NCBI GenBank assembly: GCA_020718925.1
Contig: DYRC01000054.1
Span: forward strand, 1 to 14,073
From: Desulfonema limicola
GTDB taxonomy: Bacteria > Desulfobacterota > Desulfobacteria > Desulfobacterales > DYRC01
Direction: 5' to 3'
Length of the DNA: 14,073 nt
Numbering within the stretch: the first letter of the stretch is position 1; every line of letters starts with the position of its first letter. Of the stretch, positions 1 through 6,041 are shown piece after piece. A program made the translations under genes and the position numbers. A model generated the notes under the pieces. It did no database searches. It had not been told where the DNA came from and saw nothing but the letters and a program-made list of their open reading frames with translations.

Positions 1-234
1 GAAGAAGCTCTGAATGAAGCTGTATCGGAAGCTTTGAATATGATCACAGAAAATTGCGGATATGTTGTTTAATCGATAGGGAAACGCTATAAAATCAGAG
101 AAATCGGAATTTTCGGCTCGTATGTGAAACAAAGGCAGAGCAAAGACAGCGATGTTGACATCCTTGTTGATTTTGAAGAAGAGCCGACTTTATTCGATTT
201 TGTGGGCTTACGCGATGAATTTTTAGGGAGATGA
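1..234 (+). pseudogene. Remnant of MNT-type (MntA-like) nucleotidyltransferase
   Basis: Frame 1 is open from the window edge to a TAA at 70-72, then open again in the same frame to a TGA at 232-234. The second segment contains IGIFGSY at 103-123 followed by DSDVDILVDFE. This fits the GS-x10-D-x-D active-site signature of small minimal nucleotidyltransferases, the antitoxin-type partners of HEPN proteins. There is no usable ATG/GTG/TTG start between the TAA and the GS motif. The protein also stops shortly after the FDFVGL segment, where the family normally continues for another 40 or so residues (LGRKVDLV and beyond). I therefore read it as a broken remnant. The first 23 codons could be the decayed N-terminus of the same gene or the end of an unrelated upstream gene. 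No HEPN partner is visible downstream. Confidence 0.5.
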
Positions 235-240
235 AAAATG

Positions 241-265
241 AGTAGTGGCTCGTTGAACCACTACT
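241..265 (-). terminator. Hairpin terminator after the GH130 gene
   Basis: The arms AGTAGTGG (241-248) and CCACTACT (258-265) form a perfect 8-bp stem with a 9-nt loop. Read on the minus strand, the stem lies 15 nt after the GH130 stop codon and is followed by TCATTTTTC, a modest U-tract. It would also end leftover transcription from the left on the plus strand, where it is followed only by TTTC. Confidence 0.55.
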
Positions 266-279
266 TTCGGCTGCTATAC

Positions 280-1221
280 TCAGCGTTCTTGTTCCAGCCA
301 CTTCAGCATCGCCTGCACACTGCCGGTCGCCAGGGCAATACTTGAATCCGCCGCCCCATAATACAGATTCAGCGTGTCCCCATCAGGAGCAAGGGTGTAG
401 CCGCATGGAAACACGACATACCCCACATCGCCATGCTGTTCGTAAAGTTCTTCGGGTCCGAATATCCATTCACTGCCGCGTTTCAGGCAGCGTTCCGGTG
501 TATGCAGATCAAACAACGCCAAACCGAGCCGGTACAGGCACCCGGCAGGCGTTTGCTTCACACCGTGATAAATCACCAGCCAGCCCTGCGGGGTTTCGAT
601 AGGCGGCACCGATAGCCCGATCTTGTTCGCGTCCCACCACGCACCTTTTCGGGCTTCCAGCATCAACTTATGACTGCCCCAGTGCCGCAGATCGGACGAG
701 TACGAAACCCATATATGTGCGCCGGGCGCGCTTACCGGACGATGAATCAGCGCCCAGTAATTGCCAATCCTATGCGGCAGCAATGCCGCGTCTTTATCTT
801 CCGGCGACATGATGACGCCGAATCGCTCGAAGTGGTGAAAATCTTCGGTAAATGCCAGTGCAACGCCGGGTCCGTCGCGGGTGTATGCCGTATAAACAAT
901 GGCATACTTGCGGAGTTCGGGAACGTAAGTGATGCGCGGGTCTTCAATGCCCCACAGTTCTTCCGGGTAGTGATCGGGATCAGGCATCAGTGTCGGCTGG
1001 GGATCGATCTTCCAGTCGTTCACGCCGTCTGCCGAGCGGGCTGCACACAAGTGGGACAGTCCGCGTCGATCCTCCACGCGGCACAGGAGCAGGGTCGTGC
1101 CATCAGGCAGCAGCGTTGCGCCGGGGTTGAACACGCTGTTGATGGGATATGTCCAATCCGCGGCAGTCAGGATGGGATTGAGTTTATGACGGTGAAAGAG
1201 TTCGGGATGTTGATAGTTCAT
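280..1221 (-). CDS. GH130 family beta-mannoside phosphorylase/hydrolase
   Basis: This 313-residue protein has the hallmarks of glycoside hydrolase family 130, five-bladed beta-propellers that phosphorolyse or hydrolyse beta-linked mannosides such as mannosyl-glucose or mannobiose. Visible family motifs are FNPGA near residue 31, RVEDRRG at 48-54, GIEDPRIT at 91-98 (D94 is the expected catalytic acid), and KIGLSVPPIETPQGWLVIYHG in the second half, which is very typical of the family. There is no signal peptide, so it is probably cytoplasmic. The ATG start overlaps the stop of the upstream gene as ATGA (1218-1221), implying translational coupling with the glycosyltransferase fusion. Length is normal for a short GH130 member. 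The exact substrate, and whether it is a phosphorylase or a hydrolase, cannot be read from the sequence. Confidence 0.9.
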   Translation of the reverse strand: MNYQHPELFHRHKLNPILTAADWTYPINSVFNPGATLLPDGTTLLLCRVEDRRGLSHLCAARSADGVNDWKIDPQPTLMPDPDHYPEELWGIEDPRITYVPELRKYAIVYTAYTRDGPGVALAFTEDFHHFERFGVIMSPEDKDAALLPHRIGNYWALIHRPVSAPGAHIWVSYSSDLRHWGSHKLMLEARKGAWWDANKIGLSVPPIETPQGWLVIYHGVKQTPAGCLYRLGLALFDLHTPERCLKRGSEWIFGPEELYEQHGDVGYVVFPCGYTLAPDGDTLNLYYGAADSSIALATGSVQAMLKWLEQER

Positions 1222-2600
1222 TGAGATTGTGCCTCCGTTGATAGCGGATCATTTTCCGCCAAACGCAATTCCAGTAATGCCTGAAGAAATGCCAGGGTTG
1301 ATTCCGCGCCCTGATTTTCATTGGCGCGGTCAGGATGCAGTCCGTCTCGGCAGCCGCCGGTGGTCGGGTCATAGATCGGCAGATTCAGATCGTTGCGCCC
1401 CAGAAACCATTCAAACGCGCGGCGGGCTTCTTTGCGCCAGCGTTTGTCGCCTGTGAGCCGATAGGCTTCAAGACACGCCGAAACCATCGCCTGCGCCTCG
1501 ACCGGCTGCTGATCAAATCGCGCCCGCTCGCCGTTGTGATCGTAAAAGCCGTTGGAGCCAATCGGAACAAAATGCCCCGCATGTGCATCAGCACGCTGTA
1601 CTGAAGTCAGCCAACTGAGCGATTCCAATCCGGCTTGGGTCATCGCGGTATTCGGGATTGATTTGCCGCACATGAGCAGCGCATGGGGCAGTGCAGCATT
1701 GCAATACGTCAGCCCCGGCTCGAACCATTGCCAGTCATCCGTGCGATGATGCTGATACAATGCCAGCAGCCGCTTTGCTAATTCTTCCCGCACCTGACCT
1801 GCCCGACTGTCACCGGCAAACCGCTGAAGATACTCGTGAATGCCGATGAGCGCAAATGCCCATGCGCGTGGGCTGGTCGTATTGAGAATGGCAGGCAGCG
1901 CCTGTTCAAATACATGACCGGACATGCTTTGCAGAGCCGCTGTGTTTGATCTGCCCAGCACCGTACCCAGCGCCCATAATGCGCGTCCGTGACTGTCATC
2001 AGAACCGCCATCTTCCAGCCAGTTACGCTGATAATCCATAAAGTTGCGAAAGCGTCCGATTTCAGCATTGAAGGCATACCAGATGAACGCGAGATAGCGC
2101 GAAGCCAATTCAGTTGCCTCGCTGTTGCCCAAGGCTTCCAGCAATGTGCTGACCATCAGAGCGCGGGCGTTGTCGTCGGTGCAATATCCTTCGCGATAAT
2201 TCGGTACGGTAAAAATGGCGTGCTGCAACATGCCGGTTTCGTCTGTCATCTGGCGCAGATGATCGAGTCTGAGGGGCGGAAGTTCGCCCGGATGTTTATC
2301 AAGCGCCCTGGCAGTGAAACCGGGTGGGATGAAATGCCGCCGCTCGGCGCGCGCCCGATCAAAACTTTCCATGTAACGCCGTGCAACCTGAGGCCAGATC
2401 ATTGCGCGACCGAACAGATACGCACGTTTCCGCATGGCATGACGTTTAGCCTCGTTGCTCAACAGGTCAATCACCTGATCCGCCAACGCAGCCGAATCAC
2501 GGAATGGCGTCAGGACACCGCGCCCATCCGCCAGCATCTCTTCCGCATACCAGTACGGCGTTGAGATCACTGCCTTGCCCGCGCCTATCGTGTATGCCAA
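1218..2600 (-). CDS. C-terminal part of split GT4 glycosyltransferase plus alpha-toroid domain
   Basis: This is the continuation, in the same frame, of the glycosyltransferase that begins at 3506. It is separated from it by one TAG (2619-2621). The first ~100 residues are the end of a GT-B fold: the AYTIGAGKAVISTPYWYAEE stretch is the typical donor-binding region of GT4 enzymes. From about the PPLRLDHLRQMTDETG segment on there is a further domain of ~340 residues with alternating helices and many W/Y/H residues. It resembles an (alpha/alpha)6 toroid like those of glycan hydrolases and epimerases; that fold call is inference. The nominal start is a TTG at 2598-2600 inside a conserved motif with no ribosome binding site, so independent translation is unlikely. 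The stop overlaps the GH130 start by 4 bp. Either readthrough or reversion is needed for function, or the gene is a recent pseudogene. Confidence 0.7.
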   Translation of the reverse strand: MAYTIGAGKAVISTPYWYAEEMLADGRGVLTPFRDSAALADQVIDLLSNEAKRHAMRKRAYLFGRAMIWPQVARRYMESFDRARAERRHFIPPGFTARALDKHPGELPPLRLDHLRQMTDETGMLQHAIFTVPNYREGYCTDDNARALMVSTLLEALGNSEATELASRYLAFIWYAFNAEIGRFRNFMDYQRNWLEDGGSDDSHGRALWALGTVLGRSNTAALQSMSGHVFEQALPAILNTTSPRAWAFALIGIHEYLQRFAGDSRAGQVREELAKRLLALYQHHRTDDWQWFEPGLTYCNAALPHALLMCGKSIPNTAMTQAGLESLSWLTSVQRADAHAGHFVPIGSNGFYDHNGERARFDQQPVEAQAMVSACLEAYRLTGDKRWRKEARRAFEWFLGRNDLNLPIYDPTTGGCRDGLHPDRANENQGAESTLAFLQALLELRLAENDPLSTEAQSQ

Positions 2601-2618
2601 AGTGCCTGAGACGATCTG

Positions 2619-2621
2619 CTA
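2619..2621 (-). other. In-frame amber (TAG) codon interrupting the glycosyltransferase
   Basis: On the minus strand the codons read AAC-GCG-TAG-CAG-ATC-GTC-TCA-GGC-ACT. The flanking residues N-A-x-Q-I-V-S-G-T are conserved in GT4 enzymes, with no frameshift or missing bases. One G-to-T, C-to-T or A-to-T change from GAG, CAG or AAG would produce it. TAG also ends the lytic transglycosylase gene in this window (10608-10610), so it is a working stop codon here. Confidence 0.9.
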
Positions 2622-3506
2622 CGCGTTGAGATAAGGCGTGATGTAGATGTCCGCCGCACCGATGAACTCAATGAGTTCTTCCAGACTGACAAAGCGATTG
2701 TAGAAAATGACGTTGCTTTCCACGCCTTTTTCCTGAGCCAGCCATTGCAGCGACAAGCGATATGTTTCGCCTTCATGCTGAATCACATGCGGATGAGTGG
2801 CGCCGAGTATGAGATACACCACATTCGGGTATCGCTCTACAACTGCGGGTAAAGCAGAAATGACGGTCTCAATGCCTTTGTTTGCCGAGAGCAGTCCGAA
2901 ACTGAGCAAGACGATCCTGCCTTCGACACCGAATAAGTCTTTGTGAAAACTCGGATCCACAAAAGGCACATCCGGGATGCCGTGCGGAATGAGGTCTATC
3001 TTTTCCGGCGCGACCCGATAAATTTCCTGCAAAAATTCCGCGCCGCGCGTACTCATAACAACCAGCCGATCAGACAAGGCGGCGACTTCTTCCAGCACAC
3101 GGCGTTGATCCGGATCAGGCTCGCGCAGAATGGTGTGCAGGGTGGTTACGATGGGCATACGCAATTCGCGCAGCAACGCCAGAATATGGCTGCCCGCTCG
3201 TCCGCCGAATATACCATATTCAAATTGCAGACTGACCAGATCGACATTGTTGATGTTCAGAAAGTCAGCAGCGCGGCGATATGAATTGATGTCTTTTTCG
3301 ACCAGTTCAAAGCGCACACGGGGCGGATAGGCATAGCCATCGTCCGTATCATTAACAGGCAGGGCAATACAGGTCGTGCTGCTATGTTCTGTTGCAATGG
3401 CTTCGCACAAGTCGGTGGTGAAGGTGGCAATGCCGCATTGGCGCGGTAAATAGTTGCCGATAAAGGCAATGCGATTGATAATTGAATGGACTGGGCTGTG
3501 ATCCAT
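2619..3506 (-). CDS. N-terminal part of split GT4 glycosyltransferase
   Basis: This encodes 295 residues from ATG at 3504-3506, which is preceded by GGAAAGGA at a good distance. An in-frame upstream ATG at 3641 would add 45 residues of unconserved sequence, so I prefer the inner start. The N-terminus IAFIGNYLPRQCGIATFTTDL is the usual opening of GT4 (glycosyltransferase group 1) enzymes that transfer a sugar from a nucleotide donor. FGLLSANKGIETVISALP is the start of the C-terminal Rossmann domain. The reading frame is cut by TAG at codon 296, right after ITPYLNA, where homologues continue with Q-[IV]-x-S-G-T-L-A-Y. That motif is intact immediately after the TAG. Removing the stop would give one 762-codon fusion protein, a normal architecture for GT4-toroid proteins encoded next to GH130 genes. 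Cytoplasmic; likely builds a mannose- or glucose-containing glycan. Confidence 0.75.
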   Translation of the reverse strand: MDHSPVHSIINRIAFIGNYLPRQCGIATFTTDLCEAIATEHSSTTCIALPVNDTDDGYAYPPRVRFELVEKDINSYRRAADFLNINNVDLVSLQFEYGIFGGRAGSHILALLRELRMPIVTTLHTILREPDPDQRRVLEEVAALSDRLVVMSTRGAEFLQEIYRVAPEKIDLIPHGIPDVPFVDPSFHKDLFGVEGRIVLLSFGLLSANKGIETVISALPAVVERYPNVVYLILGATHPHVIQHEGETYRLSLQWLAQEKGVESNVIFYNRFVSLEELIEFIGAADIYITPYLNA

Positions 3507-3633
3507 GATAATCCTTTCCGGAAAATCCCATGTTGTGATCTGTTGGACAATTAATGCAAAGAAGCGGTTATTACAGACCGCCTCGCCGTCCCCGGAAAAG
3601 ATTGGGACAGAGTGTGATTGAGAGGGTGCAGTC

Positions 3634-3650
3634 TGCCACAAATTGTGGCA
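3634..3650. repeat. 17-bp inverted repeat, possible operator
   Basis: TGCCACA-AAT-TGTGGCA is a perfect dyad with 7-bp arms and a 3-nt centre. It lies 128 bp before the glycosyltransferase start and about 180 bp before pdxS. It has no T-tract on either strand, so it looks more like a dimeric regulator site than a terminator. No regulator is encoded nearby to assign to it. Confidence 0.45.
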
Positions 3651-3659
3651 AGCGGGTAA

Positions 3660-3726
3660 ATCAGGTAAATTTGACTTGATAATAACCCGAATTTCATGTT
3701 ATCAGGTCATTTCAATCTGATAATAA
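3660..3726. repeat. Two 26-bp imperfect direct repeats upstream of pdxS
   Basis: Copies at 3660-3685 and 3701-3726 match at 20 of 26 positions by eye. Both start with ATCAGGT and both end with TGATAATAA. The start-to-start distance is 41 bp, about four helical turns. This is compatible with two binding sites on the same DNA face, or with a small local duplication. Confidence 0.5.
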
Positions 3727-3830
3727 ACAGAAAATTCTTATTATTATTAGATAATATAGCTTGCGGTATGAACCTTGTCAATAGAAGATCGCTGTGATTT
3801 TTTTGGGAGATAAAACGGAGGATATAAAGA

Positions 3831-4730
3831 ATGAGTGAAACAATGCAGAAAGAAACCGGCAGCATTACGGTAAAGCGCGGCTTGGCGCAGATGCTCAAAG
3901 GCGGGGTGATTATGGATGTGGTTACGCCCGAACATGCCGTGATTGCAGAAAAAGCCGGGGCAGTCGCAGTGATGGCGCTGGAGCGCGTACCTGCGGATAT
4001 ACGCGTTTCCGGCGGTGTTGCCCGGATGTCTGATCCCGGACTGATTCGGGAAATTATGGCGTCGGTCAGCATTCCGGTCATGGCAAAATGCCGAATCGGT
4101 CATTTTGTGGAAGCACAGATTCTTCAGGCTATCGGCGTGGATTATATTGATGAAAGCGAAGTCCTGACGCCTGCGGACCTCAGCCATCACGTCAACAAAC
4201 ATGCGTTCAAAGTGCCGTTTGTCTGCGGATGCCGCAATTTGGGAGAAGCGTTGCGGCGAATCGGAGAGGGCGCAGCCATGATCCGAACCAAAGGAGAAGC
4301 AGGAACCGGAGATGTGGTCGAAGCCGTCAGACATGCGCGGGCAGTGCTGGGCGATATTCGGCGATTAAAATCCATGCCGGATGAAGAATTGATGGCGTAT
4401 GCGAAAGAACTTGCCGCACCTTATGAATTGCTGAAAGAAACCAGAGATTTGGGACGACTTCCGGTGGTGAATTTTGCAGCAGGCGGCATTGCTACTCCGG
4501 CAGATGCGGCGTTGATGATGCAGCTCGGAGTGGATGGGGTTTTTGTCGGATCGGGCATTTTCAAAAGCGGAGACCCGGCACGGCGGGCAAAGGCAATTGT
4601 CGAAGCAACAACGCACTATGACAATCCTGAAATCTTAGCCAAAGTCAGCGAGAACTTAGGCGAAGCGATGGTCGGCATCAATGTCAGTTCGCTTGCGGAA
4701 CATGAACAACTGGCGGGTCGCGGATGGTAA
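3831..4730 (+). CDS. pdxS: Pyridoxal 5'-phosphate synthase lyase subunit PdxS
   Basis: This 299-residue (beta/alpha)8 barrel enzyme makes pyridoxal 5'-phosphate from ribose 5-phosphate, glyceraldehyde 3-phosphate and ammonia in the DXP-independent B6 pathway. The ammonia comes from PdxT. The active-site residues are in place: D29 in IMDVVTPEHA, K86 in PVMAKCRIGH and K154 in IRTKGEAGTG. They match D24, K81 and K149 of the Bacillus enzyme with an offset of five. The phosphate loop (NFAAGGIATPADAA, FVGSGIFKSGDP) is also intact and the length is normal. A GGAGG ribosome binding site sits before the ATG. pdxT follows after 10 bp, so the two are one operon. Cytoplasmic dodecamer in known family members. 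Confidence 0.97.
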   Translation: MSETMQKETGSITVKRGLAQMLKGGVIMDVVTPEHAVIAEKAGAVAVMALERVPADIRVSGGVARMSDPGLIREIMASVSIPVMAKCRIGHFVEAQILQAIGVDYIDESEVLTPADLSHHVNKHAFKVPFVCGCRNLGEALRRIGEGAAMIRTKGEAGTGDVVEAVRHARAVLGDIRRLKSMPDEELMAYAKELAAPYELLKETRDLGRLPVVNFAAGGIATPADAALMMQLGVDGVFVGSGIFKSGDPARRAKAIVEATTHYDNPEILAKVSENLGEAMVGINVSSLAEHEQLAGRGW

Positions 4731-4740
4731 GGAATCGGAA

Positions 4741-5313
4741 ATGAACATCGGTGTACTGGCATTGCAGGGCGCGTTTGCCGAACATCTTCATATCCTTGAG
4801 AAACTCGGCATAGATACCCGGAAAGTCAGGCTACCCGAAGAATTGAACGGCTTGGACGGGCTGATCATACCGGGCGGCGAAAGCACCACCATCGGCAAAT
4901 TATCTATGTGGTATGACCTTGGGGACGCCATCCGAAAATTTGCCTGTGAAAAAGCAGTGTGGGGGACTTGCGCCGGAATGATCGTTATGGCAAAAGATAT
5001 CGGCATGGATCAGCCATTATTGGGAATCATGGATATTGTCGCCAAGAGAAACGCCTTCGGTCGTCAGGTGGACAGCTTTCAGACGGATTTGTATGTTCCT
5101 GTCTTAAAAGATGGCAAAACCAAGCCTTTTCCTGCGATATTTATCCGTGCGCCCAAGCTTTCAGCAGCGGGAGCAGATACGGAGATTATCGCAAAACTCG
5201 ACGATGGCACGGCAGTTGCAGCACAGCAGGGTAAAATGCTGGTAACGTCCTTTCATCCTGAATTAACTCAGGATACCCGTTTCCATGAATACTTTGTCAA
5301 TTTGACAAAATGA
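4741..5313 (+). CDS. pdxT: Pyridoxal 5'-phosphate synthase glutaminase subunit PdxT
   Basis: This 190-residue class I glutamine amidotransferase hydrolyses glutamine and channels ammonia to PdxS. Motifs: the oxyanion region PGGESTTIG (44-52), the nucleophile C77 in WGTCAGM, and the H172/E174 pair in TSFHPELTQD. Together they make the full Cys-His-Glu triad. I chose the ATG at 4741 because MNIGVLALQGAF is the conserved family N-terminus and an AAGGAA site lies just upstream. A longer in-frame ORF from 4681 would run back into pdxS. The gene starts 10 bp after the pdxS stop, and the pair are certainly co-expressed. Confidence 0.97.
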   Translation: MNIGVLALQGAFAEHLHILEKLGIDTRKVRLPEELNGLDGLIIPGGESTTIGKLSMWYDLGDAIRKFACEKAVWGTCAGMIVMAKDIGMDQPLLGIMDIVAKRNAFGRQVDSFQTDLYVPVLKDGKTKPFPAIFIRAPKLSAAGADTEIIAKLDDGTAVAAQQGKMLVTSFHPELTQDTRFHEYFVNLTK

Positions 5314-5318
5314 ACATG

Positions 5319-5341
5319 ACCGGCACTCGTGATGTGCCGGT
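5319..5341 (+). terminator. Hairpin after pdxT, weak terminator or processing site
   Basis: ACCGGCAC (5319-5326) pairs with GTGCCGGT (5334-5341) in a perfect 8-bp GC-rich stem with a 7-nt loop, only 5 nt after the pdxT stop. The sequence after the stem is TTCATAAGG, not a real U-tract. It may therefore only reduce or stabilise transcript flow into the next gene, whose ribosome binding site follows at once. Confidence 0.4.
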
Positions 5342-5357
5342 TTCATAAGGAGAAACT

Positions 5358-6041
5358 ATGAAAAAAATGTTGATCTTTTGGTATGCGGCAGTGTTATTTT
5401 TCGGAATAACAGGAAATGCTCCGGCGTTTTTTATTGATTTTGAAAACGGAACAAACGGAGCGGCAGTGAACGACATTACCGGGGTCTCTTTTCACGATTT
5501 CAACGGATACGCGCCGCTTTACGGAGACAGCAGCACCGGCTTATACAACACAACCTCGGATGATCTGGGCTTATCATGGAAAGAGCAATACTTTCACCAT
5601 GACGGATATTTCTGGCTTTGGGCAGGAAGGAACGCTGATGCCCGCGGGGTCGTGATTGATTTTGATAAAAACGATGGGACATGGTTCACCACAGGCTATA
5701 ATTCTTATGCCGCATTTTATCTTGAGGCGCATCTGACCGATGGCACGATGGTCAGCATGTCCGGTGCGTCAAATGTGATGAAGCCGATGGATTATCTGAC
5801 CGTACATGCAAAACAAAATACGTTCATTGACTATATTATTCTGCGCCATGATGATGAGGGAAATTCATGGCTTGCGGACAATATGAGCGGAGATGCGTCA
5901 GGCGTGGGTGAAATTATCCCTGATCCTGATCCTGTTCCTATCACATCCAACCCGGAGCCTTCTACAATTTTATTATTCGGTATCGGTCTGCTATGTTTTG
6001 CAGGAATCAGATATTCAGGTAAGGGCATTCATGTATCGTAA
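5358..6041 (+). CDS. PEP-CTERM sorting-domain surface protein
   Basis: This 227-residue exported protein starts with a signal peptide (MKK, hydrophobic core 5-19, probable cleavage after N-A-P-A at 20-23). The middle is rich in aromatic and acidic residues and looks like a beta-sandwich domain of unknown role; I do not recognise a family. Near the C-terminus a D/P-rich linker leads to N-PEP-S (PEP at 199-201), a hydrophobic segment (TILLFGIGLLCFAGI) and a short basic tail. This is the PEP-CTERM signal processed by exosortase, so the mature protein is expected at the outer surface or in exopolysaccharide. An AAGGAGAA ribosome binding site precedes the ATG. The gene overlaps the murC start by 11 bp. 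No exosortase gene is in the window. Confidence 0.85.
   Translation: MKKMLIFWYAAVLFFGITGNAPAFFIDFENGTNGAAVNDITGVSFHDFNGYAPLYGDSSTGLYNTTSDDLGLSWKEQYFHHDGYFWLWAGRNADARGVVIDFDKNDGTWFTTGYNSYAAFYLEAHLTDGTMVSMSGASNVMKPMDYLTVHAKQNTFIDYIILRHDDEGNSWLADNMSGDASGVGEIIPDPDPVPITSNPEPSTILLFGIGLLCFAGIRYSGKGIHVS

Larger units (their letters stand above)
3507..3830. promoter_or_regulatory. Divergent intergenic region between glycosyltransferase locus and pdxS
   Basis: These 324 bases separate two divergent transcripts. The left half is GC-rich like the glycosyltransferase locus. The right half (about 3655-3800) is strongly AT-rich and is the likely promoter area for pdxS. It contains a 17-bp inverted repeat at 3634-3650 and a 26-bp direct repeat at 3660-3685/3701-3726, listed separately. 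I could not pick a convincing -35/-10 pair for either gene. The pdxS ribosome binding site is a clear GGAGG at about 3816-3820, 10 nt before the ATG. Confidence 0.5.

Noticed and set aside
670..1224. 184-codon plus-strand ORF over the GH130 gene
   Set aside because: It is entirely antisense to a gene with clear family motifs and its translation resembles nothing; it is a by-product of GC-rich codon use.
1989..2564. 191-codon plus-strand ORF
   Set aside because: Antisense to the glycosyltransferase C-terminal part; no motif and no ribosome binding site.
2619..2621. Pyrrolysine at the TAG
   Set aside because: No downstream PYLIS-like evidence that I can judge, the enzyme family has no known Pyl, and TAG is used as an ordinary stop in this window. 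Kept only as a remote alternative.
3660..3830. Riboswitch ahead of pdxS
   Set aside because: No conserved riboswitch core is recognisable and the region lacks strong stems apart from the dyad at 3634-3650.
3747..4334. 195-codon minus-strand ORF
   Set aside because: It lies over pdxS, which has all its catalytic residues; the Cys/His-rich translation is a mirror artefact.
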